A program made the position numbers and the translations under genes. From positions 1 to 45,415 of the forward strand of contig DBMK01000126.1 in assembly GCA_002298885.1 (NCBI GenBank): 45,415 bases of DNA, written 5' to 3'. Below, in pieces: positions 18,496 to 25,720 of this stretch. A model generated the notes under the pieces. It did not search any database and had not been told where the DNA came from. It saw only the letters and a list, made by a program, of their open reading frames with translations. The number at the start of each line of letters is the position of its first letter. Positions within the stretch are counted from its first letter, which is position 1. The DNA comes from Anaerolineaceae bacterium UBA700 (lineage in GTDB: Bacteria > Chloroflexota > Anaerolineae > Anaerolineales > Anaerolineaceae).

Positions 18496-19398
18496 ATGCC
18501 CAAGCTGGTGACGCTCAACGAGGCCATTTCCGCAAACGTGCACGACGGCGACAGCGTTTATTGCGCCGGTTTCACCCACCTGATCCCGTTCGCAGCCGGC
18601 CACGAGATCATCCGGCAGGGCATTAAGAACCTCACCCTGGCGCGGGCAACGCCCGACCTGATCTACGACCAGATGGTTGCCGCGGGATGTGCCCGTAAGG
18701 TCATTTTTTCGTACATGGGCAACCCGGGGGTGGGCAGCCTGCGCATCGTGCGCCGCGAGATCGAGGCAGGACGCCTGGAATGGGAAGAATACTCGCATTT
18801 CAGCATGATCAGCCGCCTGCAGGCCGGCGCGGCGGGGCTACCATTCATTCCGATGAATCAGACTGCCGCTACCGACCTGGAACGCGCCAATCCCAATTTC
18901 AAACGGGTGACCGACCCCTATTCGGGCTGCGAGGTGATCGTAGTGCCGCCGCTCAAACCCGACGTTGCCATCGTCCATGTGCAGCGGGCGGATGCCAGCG
19001 GCAACGCCCAGATCTGGGGGATCATCGGCGAGCAGAAGGAGGTGGCGTTTGCCGCCGAACGGGTGATTGTGACCGCAGAGGAAATTGTAGACGAGGAGGT
19101 TATCCGCTCCGATCCGAACCGCACGCTGATCCCCAGTTTCATCGTCGATGCAGTGGTGCACGTGCCCTTCTGCGCCCACCCATCCTACACCCAGGGGTAT
19201 TACGACCGCGACAACGCCCTCTACATCGAATGGGACCGGATCAGCGAAGACCCCTCCGCCGTGCAAGCCTACCTGGATGAGTGGGTCTTCGGCGTCAAAG
19301 ACCGCAACGAATACTGGCAAAAACTCGGCCCAGATGTGCATACGCGCCTTAGTGTCCGCCCAAAACTGGCCGCGCCGGTTAATTATGGGGAGTATTGA
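18496..19398 (+). CDS. CoA-transferase subunit A (glutaconate CoA-transferase/IpdA type)
   Basis: 300 aa, class I CoA-transferase alpha subunit. The start KLVTLNEAISANVHDGDSVY and the block LARATPDLIYDQMVAAGCAR match the GctA/IpdA-like group rather than the acetoacetate (ScoA/AtoD) group, which is shorter. The C-terminal YYDRDNALYIEWDRISEDP segment is also typical of this group. The enzyme moves CoA between carboxylic acids and needs subunit B, encoded after the GxxExxY cassette. The gene ends in TATTGA; this TGA is part of the ATTGAT repeat at the cassette edge. Confidence 0.85.
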   Translation: MPKLVTLNEAISANVHDGDSVYCAGFTHLIPFAAGHEIIRQGIKNLTLARATPDLIYDQMVAAGCARKVIFSYMGNPGVGSLRIVRREIEAGRLEWEEYSHFSMISRLQAGAAGLPFIPMNQTAATDLERANPNFKRVTDPYSGCEVIVVPPLKPDVAIVHVQRADASGNAQIWGIIGEQKEVAFAAERVIVTAEEIVDEEVIRSDPNRTLIPSFIVDAVVHVPFCAHPSYTQGYYDRDNALYIEWDRISEDPSAVQAYLDEWVFGVKDRNEYWQKLGPDVHTRLSVRPKLAAPVNYGEY

Positions 19399-19399
19399 T
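19394..19399. repeat. Left copy of 6-bp ATTGAT target-site duplication
   Basis: ATTGAT lies directly at the left edge of the cassette and contains the stop codon of the CoA-transferase A gene. The same six bases occur at the right edge (20054-20059). A chance match of six bases is possible, but the restored TGATG overlap supports duplication on insertion. Confidence 0.7.
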
Positions 19400-19435
19400 C
19401 CACGAATTTCACGAATTTTAACGAATGGGCACGAA
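19398..19435 (+). repeat. Left terminal inverted repeat of the GxxExxY cassette
   Basis: Starts ATCCACGAATTTCACG and continues with AATTTTAACGAAT-GGGCACGAA. It is the inverted copy of 20014-20050 with two substitutions and one extra base. The repeat itself is built of phased CACGAATT units about 11 nt apart. Confidence 0.85.
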
Positions 19436-19538
19436 GATTTTGGATACTGTGATAATTAGGAGTATGCATTTTTATACAAGGAACGTTTTTGTAAAGAACA
19501 ATTCAGCCGAAGGTTAGTATACTGATTCGAGGAAAAAA

Positions 19539-19997
19539 GTGGACACAGATGAGAGTATAGAAACAAGCATAGCTGATAACCTGCTTTATAAAGATGAAGT
19601 TTACATGATAATCGGCGCAGCAATGGAGGTGCACACCCAGCTCGGCTGCGGATTTTTAGAAGCAGTTTATCAGGAAGCCCTGGAACTCGAATTCAGAGAA
19701 CGAGAAATTCCCTTCGAGGCTCAAAAATGCCTGTCCCTGCAATATAAAGGCCTTGAATTGAAAAAAGGATACGTTGTAGATATGGTTGCTTATGGGAAAA
19801 TAATCATCGAGCTCAAAGCGCTTGAGAGGCTTACCCCAATCGATGAAGCCCAAATTATCAACTACTTGAAAGCAACCGGTTTTAAACTTGGCTTATTAAT
19901 CAATTTTGGATCCTCAAAATTAGAATGGAAACGCAGGATTCTCACTTTAGATTATGTAAAACCTTCACAGCCAAAACCCGATGTTTACAAAATTTGA
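19539..19997 (+). CDS. GxxExxY protein, RecB-like PD-(D/E)XK nuclease fold
   Basis: 152 aa, GTG start with GAGGA six nt upstream. The family motif is G38-F-L-E41-A-V-Y44. The nuclease core is complete: E41, D81 (VVDMVAYG), E91-L-K93 (ExK), and Q105-I-I-N-Y109, which fits the RecB-type QxxxY motif. Family members are short, stand alone and are widespread, but their function is not established. The gene is cargo of the inserted cassette, with about 100 nt of AT-rich leader between the left repeat and the start; TATACT at 19518-19523 may be its -10 box. It is more AT-rich than neighbours, a sign of foreign origin. Confidence 0.88.
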   Translation: MDTDESIETSIADNLLYKDEVYMIIGAAMEVHTQLGCGFLEAVYQEALELEFREREIPFEAQKCLSLQYKGLELKKGYVVDMVAYGKIIIELKALERLTPIDEAQIINYLKATGFKLGLLINFGSSKLEWKRRILTLDYVKPSQPKPDVYKI

Positions 19998-20013
19998 TCT
20001 TTATCAAAAACCA

Positions 20014-20050
20014 TTCGTGCAATTCGTTAAAATTCGTGTAATTCGTGGAT
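20014..20050 (-). repeat. Right terminal inverted repeat of the GxxExxY cassette
   Basis: Read on the minus strand it starts ATCCACGAATTACACG and continues as the left repeat does. It ends four bases before the ATTGAT copy at 20054 and lies just ahead of the start codon of the CoA-transferase B gene, whose original ribosome site would have been separated by the insertion. Confidence 0.85.
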
Positions 20051-20053
20051 TAA

Positions 20054-20059
20054 ATTGAT
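20054..20059. repeat. Right copy of ATTGAT target-site duplication
   Basis: ATTGAT overlaps the ATG (20058-20060) of the CoA-transferase B gene. It matches the left copy at 19394-19399 exactly. Confidence 0.7.
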
Positions 20060-20822
20060 GACTCTTTCCTACACTTCTGCTGAACTCATGACAATCAACT
20101 CCGCCCGGCTGCTGAGGGATGGGGATACGGTGTTTGTGGGGGTGGGGCTGCCGAACCTGGCGTGCAACCTGGCACGACGCACCCACGCCCCTAACCTGCT
20201 GATGATCTACGAGGCCGGCGTGGTTGGAGCGCGGCCGGCGCGGCTGCCGCTCTCCATCGGCGATCCAACCCTGGTCAGCGGGGCGGCGGCCGTGTGCAGC
20301 ATGTACGATATCTTCACGCTTTACCTGCAGCGCGGCAATGTCGACGTTGGCTTCCTGGGCGGGGCGCAGATCGACCGCTACGGTAACATCAACGCCACCA
20401 TGATCGGGGATTATGCAGCTCCCAAGGTGCGTCTGCCAGGCTCCGGCGGCTCACAGGAAATCGCCGCCTGGGCCAACCGCTGCTACATCATGACCCCCCA
20501 CCAGAAGCGCCGCTTCCCTGAGAAAGTGGATTTTGTAACCTCCGCCGGCTTCCTGGCGGGGCGCGGCGAGCGCCAGGCTGCCTGCGTGCGCGGCGGCGGC
20601 CCCCAAGCAGTGGTCACCGACCTGGGCATCTTGTCGCCGGACGAAAACGGCGAGTTGGTACTCACCGCACTCCACCCGGGAGCCACAACCGAAGAGGCAA
20701 GCGCCAACACGGGTTGGCCGCTCAAGGTGGCCGAACGCCTGGAGCGCACCGAGCCTCCGACCGCCGAAGAGCTGCGCATCCTGCGCAGCGAGTTGGACCC
20801 AGAAGGGATTTATTTAAAATAG
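20058..20822 (+). CDS. CoA-transferase subunit B (glutaconate CoA-transferase/IpdB type)
   Basis: 254 aa, class I CoA-transferase beta subunit. The likely catalytic Glu is E52 in IYEAGVVGARP, at nearly the position of the active Glu of GctB. The blocks GNVDVGFLGGAQIDRYGNIN and GSGGSQEIAAWANR are typical of the family. It pairs with the product of 18496-19398. A TTG three nt upstream of the ATG could also be used. Only a weak ribosome site (GTGGAT within the cassette repeat) precedes it, so translation may be weaker than before the insertion, when it was coupled to subunit A. Confidence 0.87.
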   Translation: MTLSYTSAELMTINSARLLRDGDTVFVGVGLPNLACNLARRTHAPNLLMIYEAGVVGARPARLPLSIGDPTLVSGAAAVCSMYDIFTLYLQRGNVDVGFLGGAQIDRYGNINATMIGDYAAPKVRLPGSGGSQEIAAWANRCYIMTPHQKRRFPEKVDFVTSAGFLAGRGERQAACVRGGGPQAVVTDLGILSPDENGELVLTALHPGATTEEASANTGWPLKVAERLERTEPPTAEELRILRSELDPEGIYLK

Positions 20823-20825
20823 CCC

Positions 20826-21848
20826 ATGAACGACACGCCGATTGAAGTCCTGATCACCCTCGATTTTAACCAGCCCCAGTTGGCTCAGCTCGAAGATATT
20901 TCGCCGCGCCTGCGGCTGACCCAGCGGCTGGTGCGGCGGTTGGAGGAAATAACCGCCGAAGAATGGGTCAAAACGGAAGTCCTGTACACCGACCGGCTGC
21001 TGCCAAACGCCAGCCAGGCGCCGCACCTGCGCTGGATCCAGTTCCATTACGCCGGGATTGATTTCATGGTCGATTCGCCGATTTTGAAGAAACCGGACCT
21101 GGTTGCCACCACCTTGAGCGGCGCAGCTGCCCCGCAAATCGGCGAATTTGCCTTGATGATGATGCTGGCGCTGGGGCACAGGCTGCCCGACTTGAACCTC
21201 AACCAACAGAAAGCGGAATGGCCGCGCGACCGCTGGGAGCGCTTCGTCCCGCGCGAGCTGCGCGGATCAACAGTGGGGCTGGTGGGATATGGCAGCATAA
21301 GCCGCGAGATCGCCCGCCTACTCCAGCCCCTGGGGGTGACCATCCTGGCAGCCAAGCGCGACGTCATGCACCCACGTGACGAAGGCTATGCCACCGAAGG
21401 CACCGGCGACCCGGAGGGCAACCTGTTCCACCGGCTGTATCCGATCCAGGCCATAAAATCCATGCTCAAAGAATGCGATTTTATCGTGGTCGCCGTCCCG
21501 CTCAGCCCGGCGACGCGCAATTTGATCGGGGCCGAAGAGCTGGCCGCGGTCAAACCAACCGCCTTCATCATCGATTTCAGCCGGGGCGGAATCGTCGATC
21601 AGGCAGCCCTGGTCGAATCGCTCCAATCAAAGAAGATCGCCGGAGCCGCCCTGGACGTGTTCCCCGAAGAACCTCTTCCGCCGGCAAATCCCTTATGGCG
21701 CATGCCGAACGTCATCATCACCCCGCACATCGGCGGCATCAGCCCGCGCTATAACGAGCGGGCGGCTGCCATGTTCGCCCAGAACTTGCAGCGCTACGTG
21801 GAGGGAGAGCCGCTCTTAAACCGGTTCGACGTGGAACGCGGCTACTAG
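20826..21848 (+). CDS. D-isomer-specific 2-hydroxyacid dehydrogenase
   Basis: 340 aa. The NAD-binding fold has VGLVGYGSISREIARLL, and the catalytic set is Arg in DFSRGGIVDQ, Glu in DVFPEEPLPP and His in ITPHIGGIS. The family reversibly reduces 2-oxo acids to D-2-hydroxyacids (glyoxylate, phosphoglycerate, 2-oxoglutarate, lactate). It starts 3 nt after the CoA-transferase B stop, so it belongs to the same operon. In that context 2-hydroxyglutarate is a reasonable candidate substrate, but glyoxylate or another acid would fit the sequence equally well. Confidence 0.87.
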   Translation: MNDTPIEVLITLDFNQPQLAQLEDISPRLRLTQRLVRRLEEITAEEWVKTEVLYTDRLLPNASQAPHLRWIQFHYAGIDFMVDSPILKKPDLVATTLSGAAAPQIGEFALMMMLALGHRLPDLNLNQQKAEWPRDRWERFVPRELRGSTVGLVGYGSISREIARLLQPLGVTILAAKRDVMHPRDEGYATEGTGDPEGNLFHRLYPIQAIKSMLKECDFIVVAVPLSPATRNLIGAEELAAVKPTAFIIDFSRGGIVDQAALVESLQSKKIAGAALDVFPEEPLPPANPLWRMPNVIITPHIGGISPRYNERAAAMFAQNLQRYVEGEPLLNRFDVERGY

Positions 21849-21856
21849 GACAGAGA

Positions 21857-22603
21857 ATGACAAAGATCGATTCGGTCCTGTTCGACCTGGGCGATACTTT
21901 GGTCTATTTCGACGGAGATTATGGCGAAGCCTCGGCACAATCCGACCGTGAGATGCAGGCCTGGATGGAGGATGCCGGATACCGCCTGCCGGAAGGTTTT
22001 GCGGAGCTTTTCAACGGACGCGTCCGCGCCTTCCTGGCGAAAAGCGACACGGATTTTATCGAAATTACGGCCGAATACTTCCTGCGCAGCCTGCTCGCCG
22101 AGGCCGGCTACGCCACTGTGCCCGATGCAGACGTGCGCGCCGCGCTGGACATCAAATTCGCGGCTACCCAACCGTTTTGGAAACTGGAAGAGGACACGCT
22201 GCCTGTGCTGGAGCGGTTGAAAGTTGCCGGATACCGACTGGGGCTCGTTTCCAATTCCGCGGACAAGAAGAATGTCGAGATTATCTTGAAAAGGCTGGGC
22301 CTGGAAGGCTATTTTGATGTCGTTCTTATCTCAGCCGAGGCCGGCGTCCGTAAACCGAACCCCAAGATCTTCCACATGGCCCTGGATGCTATGCATACCT
22401 CGCCCGATAGGACGGTTATGGTGGGCGACACGCTCGGCGCCGACATTCTGGGCGCCAAGTCTGCCGGGATCAAAGCAATTTACCTCACCCGGCGGGCCAA
22501 ACGCCCAGATAACCGCGCCCACGAGGATACGATCCAGCCGGATGCGGTAATCGGCAAGTTGAGCGACGTGATGGAAATCCTGCAGAAATTAAATTACGCC
22601 TGA
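21857..22603 (+). CDS. HAD family hydrolase (subfamily IA)
   Basis: 248 aa. Motif I is FDLGDTL with nucleophile D10; the second position is Gly-Asp (LGDT), a common variant. Motif II is LVSNSAD, the motif III Lys is in GVRKPNPKIF, and motif IV is VMVGDTLGADILGAK. The alpha-helical cap lies at about residues 20-95. Such enzymes dephosphorylate small metabolites or nucleotides; the substrate is not known. It follows the dehydrogenase by 8 nt and is the last gene of the operon, ended by the palindrome at 22615-22653. Confidence 0.87.
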   Translation: MTKIDSVLFDLGDTLVYFDGDYGEASAQSDREMQAWMEDAGYRLPEGFAELFNGRVRAFLAKSDTDFIEITAEYFLRSLLAEAGYATVPDADVRAALDIKFAATQPFWKLEEDTLPVLERLKVAGYRLGLVSNSADKKNVEIILKRLGLEGYFDVVLISAEAGVRKPNPKIFHMALDAMHTSPDRTVMVGDTLGADILGAKSAGIKAIYLTRRAKRPDNRAHEDTIQPDAVIGKLSDVMEILQKLNYA

Positions 22604-22614
22604 AGGAATTACTT

Positions 22615-22653
22615 TTAGTTTTGGCGGCTGGCTCTGCCAGCCGCCAAAACTAA
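22615..22653. terminator. Bidirectional terminator, perfect 18-bp stem
   Basis: Arms TTAGTTTTGGCGGCTGGC (22615-22632) and its exact complement (22636-22653) with a TCT loop. It lies between the convergent HAD gene and the YqeK-like gene. T-runs are short, so termination on either strand is likely but not certain. Confidence 0.8.
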
Positions 22654-22664
22654 ATTGGTTCGGA

Positions 22665-23285
22665 TTAAGCCTGAACCTGTTTCAGCTCCCGATAGGCTTC
22701 AACGAGCCAGGGGTGGAGGGGATCGGAGAAACTGGTCTGGCGCTCGACCAGTGAGCGGATGTAGACAAATGCAGCCTGGTTCAAATCTTTTTGAGCCGCC
22801 TCAGCCATTTCGATGATATATGGAGGATTGCCAGTCTGGTTCCAGCCAATCTTATCCGCCACGAATAAAATCTTATCCAGTATTTCGGCGTGGGGTCTGA
22901 GCGTGGTATGGCAGCCGATGGCGCTCAATACCTCAGTGTCCGAGACGTTAAAAAGGTCCCTGGCCATGACGACCGAAATTTTCTGATGGATGAGAACCGG
23001 ATTTTGCTCCTCGGCCGGCAAAATCTCGATCCCGAGGCGCCGCGCCACCTCGATGCGCTGGTGGACCAGAAACACCACGCTGATGTCGTGCAGCCAGCCG
23101 GCGATGATCGCCTTGTTCTGGTCAACGTGAAAACGGTCCGCCAGGCGGGCGGCTTCCTCGGCAACCTGGTGGCTGTGCTGGATTGTCTTTGGAAAACCCT
23201 TCAGGGTTAAAAGCCGGCTTACGGCGGTAGGGATATCACCGGTCAGATCAATTCCCCTGGTTAGATCAGCAAGAATCGCATCCAT
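22665..23285 (-). CDS. HD domain protein, YqeK-like (Ap4A hydrolase candidate)
   Basis: 206 aa from the ATG at 23285, which has GGGAGGA upstream; the frame continues upstream but inside the LiaF-like gene. The HD residues are H37, H66-D67 (AGWLHDIS), H100, H126 (IGCHTTLRP) and D144 (ILFVADKIG). The spacing and the block AIGCHTT...ADKI fit the YqeK family, which splits diadenosine tetraphosphate symmetrically to ADP. The usual HDIaK is HDISV here, so YqeK-like is a safer name than yqeK. It is last in a minus-strand operon, 4 nt after the LiaF-like gene. Confidence 0.75.
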   Translation of the reverse strand: MDAILADLTRGIDLTGDIPTAVSRLLTLKGFPKTIQHSHQVAEEAARLADRFHVDQNKAIIAGWLHDISVVFLVHQRIEVARRLGIEILPAEEQNPVLIHQKISVVMARDLFNVSDTEVLSAIGCHTTLRPHAEILDKILFVADKIGWNQTGNPPYIIEMAEAAQKDLNQAAFVYIRSLVERQTSFSDPLHPWLVEAYRELKQVQA

Positions 23286-23289
23286 AAGA

Positions 23290-23823
23290 TCATCCTCCCT
23301 TGATATTGATGTCTCCAATGAACCAGCCCATTTCGAGGAAAACCTTGCGATCCGCGCTGGCATAATCAGGACTCGTAAAATCTACTGGCGACAAAAAAGA
23401 TGAACGACGCTGCCCTAAAAAGTGTACGTCAGATACCAAACCTACGCATATTACCCGAAATCCCACCCCTGAGGGAACAAATATATCGACATCCCCGATA
23501 AACCCGTTCATTCTCAGACGTGTTTCCCCGGAAGGGATTTGGGCCAGGGTTAAATCGTAGTCCACGTCCCCGATGAAAAAGACTGTATCCTCCGGCGCTA
23601 AAACGAAGGCGCCAGAGCGCTTAATATCTCCGATGAAGCGAAAATCGGCGTAGGTACCTGGGCCGATCTGGCGCGTCCTGAGAAGAAGCCACGCGCCCAG
23701 CGCGACCAAAATCAGCGGCCACAACAAAGACCCGGCATCAATATGAAACAAGGCACCGGCCAGGTAAACCAGGCCGATCAAGATCAGGATGCCGCCAAGC
23801 CAAAACGCGCTGCGATTGGTCAT
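23290..23823 (-). CDS. LiaF-like membrane protein (DUF2154/DUF5668-type)
   Basis: 177 aa. Two N-terminal membrane helices (AFWLGGILILIGLVYLAGAL and LLWPLILVALGAWLLLR) are followed by a beta-helical domain with repeated FIGDI/FIGDVD turns (RFIGDIKRS, FFIGDVDYD, GFIGDVDIFVPSG, WFIGDINIKGG). The C-terminal half corresponds to the LiaF cell-wall-stress domain. In Firmicutes, LiaF inhibits the LiaRS two-component system; no liaRS genes are adjacent here, so the role is open. It lies between the Ddn-like and YqeK-like genes with gaps under 10 nt. Confidence 0.8.
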   Translation of the reverse strand: MTNRSAFWLGGILILIGLVYLAGALFHIDAGSLLWPLILVALGAWLLLRTRQIGPGTYADFRFIGDIKRSGAFVLAPEDTVFFIGDVDYDLTLAQIPSGETRLRMNGFIGDVDIFVPSGVGFRVICVGLVSDVHFLGQRRSSFLSPVDFTSPDYASADRKVFLEMGWFIGDINIKGG

Positions 23824-23832
23824 TGGTAAACC

Positions 23833-24408
23833 TCATTTCTTGCGACGCAGCCAGAGAATTGCAGCCAGGACGAAGGTGGCAGCCGGCCAGAACCAGGCCA
23901 GGTCCCCCGGCCCGCCTTCGCCGGTGCAGGCTGCTGTGCGCCGTACGTGAATCAGCCGGTAGCCCTCTATTGCCTGGGCCAGCTCCGCGTCGGACATCTC
24001 CTTGGGCCTGACCCCAAACATCGGCGCGACGATGCCGCTGGCGATCAGCACCTGGCGCATGAGGTAGATCGAATCCTGCGTCACTTCGATCTCTTCGGCC
24101 TGCCCTTCCCACCAACCCTGGGGCAGCCAAATTTCGACCTTCGGGTTGGCGCGGATATTGCGGTACCAGTCCGCAACCGAGCCAAATCCTGCCGTGCAGT
24201 ACATTTCGCCATCCACCAGGGCGTAGTTAACCGGGGTGAGCCGGCGTTTGCCGCTTTTTCGACCGGTGTGCACCAACACAGCGATCCGCCCGGTAAAATC
24301 AGGCCAAAAATTGACCCACGGACCCAGGCCAAGGCGCCAGAGCAGCAACATGAACCGGTTGAAGCGCCGGAAAAACTCGCGCATTTTTACGTCAGACTGT
24401 GGTTCCAT
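23833..24408 (-). CDS. Deazaflavin (F420)-type nitroreductase family protein with C-terminal membrane helix
   Basis: 191 aa. The core block VLVHTGRKSGKRRLTPVNYA, then GSVADWYRNIRANPKVEIWL, is the signature of the Ddn/DUF385 group, which binds F420 or related cofactors in a split-barrel fold. An N-terminal amphipathic helix and a C-terminal hydrophobic segment (AWFWPAATFVLAAILWL) followed by RRKK suggest membrane attachment. It may reduce quinones or other aromatic compounds. No F420 biosynthesis genes are in the window. It precedes the LiaF-like gene by 9 nt and follows a possible small gene at 24433-24588. Confidence 0.8.
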   Translation of the reverse strand: MEPQSDVKMREFFRRFNRFMLLLWRLGLGPWVNFWPDFTGRIAVLVHTGRKSGKRRLTPVNYALVDGEMYCTAGFGSVADWYRNIRANPKVEIWLPQGWWEGQAEEIEVTQDSIYLMRQVLIASGIVAPMFGVRPKEMSDAELAQAIEGYRLIHVRRTAACTGEGGPGDLAWFWPAATFVLAAILWLRRKK

Positions 24409-24432
24409 TCCGATTATTTCCCCTCGCCAGAA

Positions 24433-24588
24433 TTATTCCGCCTTCCACATTGCCAGCCAGTGTTCCAGATTCGGCAGTTCGTTGGTTTGCGCCGCATCGA
24501 ACAGTTTATTTATATCATAAGTCACCCTTCGGAATGGTATTGCGAGCTGACCAGTTTCAATTTCCAATCTGGCATATTCGGCCCACAA
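24433..24588 (-). CDS. Possible small protein of 51 aa upstream of the Ddn-like gene
   Basis: Reading the minus strand from a TTG at 24588 gives 51 codons to a TAA at 24433-24435. AGGGA lies upstream of the TTG. The product contains RRVTYDINKLFDAAQTNELP and ends LEHWLAMWKAE; it looks like a helical soluble peptide. It stops 24 nt before the Ddn-like start, as a first operon gene would. I recognise no family. It could also be the 3' remnant of a longer lost gene, as the frame is closed by a stop shortly before the TTG. Confidence 0.4.
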   Translation of the reverse strand: MWAEYARLEIETGQLAIPFRRVTYDINKLFDAAQTNELPNLEHWLAMWKAE

Positions 24589-24615
24589 GCCGAATTTTCC
24601 CTATACCTGTAGAAG

Positions 24616-24644
24616 TTGACGACAATCACACCTGATTCTATACT
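24616..24644 (+). promoter_or_regulatory. Sigma-70-type promoter of the HAD-HD/PNP/kinase operon
   Basis: TTGACG (24616-24621), a 17-nt spacer, and TATACT (24639-24644). The predicted start point is near 24651, about 5 nt before the ATG at 24656, so the mRNA is practically leaderless and lacks a ribosome site. Confidence 0.75.
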
Positions 24645-24655
24645 CAATATCGGAT

Positions 24656-25720
24656 ATGGAACCTCAAGAGATAATCCTCGCCTTTGATTGGGGCGGCACC
24701 CTGATGCAGGAAGACCGGCGCTATTCCGGGGCCATGGTCGATTGGCCGGAGGTCAAGGCGGTGGACGGGGCGCTGGAAGCGCTGCGAGCGTTGCGAGGTC
24801 ATTACCGCATGGTCGTGGTCACGAATGCGCAAAATTCAGGCGCCGACCAGGTACGGGCTGCGCTGAAACGGGTGGAGCTGGACGGGTACTTCAGCCACGT
24901 TTTCACCTTTCGCGAACTGAATGCGCACAAACCCGAGCTGCGCTTCTTTGTGGGGGTCGAACGTGCCCTGGGAGTCTCACCGCGGCAGATGGTGTTGGTG
25001 GGGGACGATTTCTGGGCGGATGTTTCCGGCGCCTGCCAGGCAGGCTGGCGGGCAGTGTGGTACACGCGCACCGGGAGCGCCTGCCCTGGCCTGGCCCCGT
25101 TCCACCAGGCCGAGTTGATACGCATGGCCGATCTGCCGGCGGCGCTGGAAAGCCTGGACTTGCCGGACCCGCGCACCTGCCATGTGTGGTGCCTCGAACA
25201 GGGCATGACGTTCGGACTGTGGCAGCACGTGCAATTGGTTGCCGCCATCGCCTACCTGCTGGCGGCCTGGCTGCAGGCCCGAGGCCAGGCGGTTGATCCC
25301 ATCCTGGCCCACCGCGGCGGGCTGCTGCACGACCTGGCTAAAATTTCGACGCAGAAGATTGCCACCGCCGCCGGCCATGGAGAGGTTGCCGCCAGCCTGC
25401 TGCGCGAGCGTGGCCTGCCCCAACTGGCAGAGATCGCCCACCGGCACGGCATCCTTACCCTGGAAACCGCTAACACCCCGCACACCTGGGAGGAAAAGCT
25501 GGTCTACTTCGCCGACCGGCTTGCCGAAGGCGGGCGCCTGGTCACGCCCGAGGAGCGCATTGAGCAGATTTGCGGGCGCTATCCCGGTCTTGCGGACCGG
25601 ATTCGCAGCATGAGCGGACCAATCGCCAGGCTACAGGCGGAAATTGCCGGCGCGGCGGGCGTTCCCGTGAATGAATTGGTGGATAGAATAAGAACAACTG
25701 TGATGGAAGGCAACGATTGA
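24656..25720 (+). CDS. HAD hydrolase-HD domain fusion protein
   Basis: 354 aa with two enzyme domains. Residues 1-165 form a HAD phosphatase: nucleophile D11 in FDWGGTL, motif II VVVTNAQNSG, K92 in HKPE and acidic motif IV VLVGDDFWADVSGA. The second motif I Asp is Gly, as in the HAD protein at 21857. Residues about 180-335 form an HD phosphohydrolase: H191, H225-D226 (GLLHDLAK), H241 and the late Asp in YFADRLAEGGR. The fusion suggests sequential attack on a phosphorylated compound, probably a nucleotide. It starts an operon with a nucleoside phosphorylase and a nucleoside kinase and overlaps the former as TGATG. Confidence 0.85.
   Translation: MEPQEIILAFDWGGTLMQEDRRYSGAMVDWPEVKAVDGALEALRALRGHYRMVVVTNAQNSGADQVRAALKRVELDGYFSHVFTFRELNAHKPELRFFVGVERALGVSPRQMVLVGDDFWADVSGACQAGWRAVWYTRTGSACPGLAPFHQAELIRMADLPAALESLDLPDPRTCHVWCLEQGMTFGLWQHVQLVAAIAYLLAAWLQARGQAVDPILAHRGGLLHDLAKISTQKIATAAGHGEVAASLLRERGLPQLAEIAHRHGILTLETANTPHTWEEKLVYFADRLAEGGRLVTPEERIEQICGRYPGLADRIRSMSGPIARLQAEIAGAAGVPVNELVDRIRTTVMEGND

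Larger units (their letters stand above)
19400..20053 (+). mobile_element. GxxExxY nuclease cassette inserted in the CoA-transferase operon
   Basis: 654-bp insertion carrying one gene between about 37-bp terminal inverted repeats. It is bordered by ATTGAT on both sides. Its AT-rich coding sequence contrasts with the GC-rich operon. Removing the cassette and one ATTGAT joins the host genes as TATTGATGACT, in which the subunit A stop TGA and subunit B start ATG overlap by one base, the same coupling seen at 25718-25722. No transposase motifs are present, so the cassette is either moved by its nuclease-fold protein or in trans. The inference of mobility rests on these edges alone. Confidence 0.75.

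Noticed and set aside
24686..24697. HAD motif I with Gly at the second Asp position (DWGGT) as an inactive enzyme
   Set aside because: The neighbouring HAD at 21857 has the same variation (DLGDT) and such variants occur in active HAD families; not taken as evidence of loss of function.
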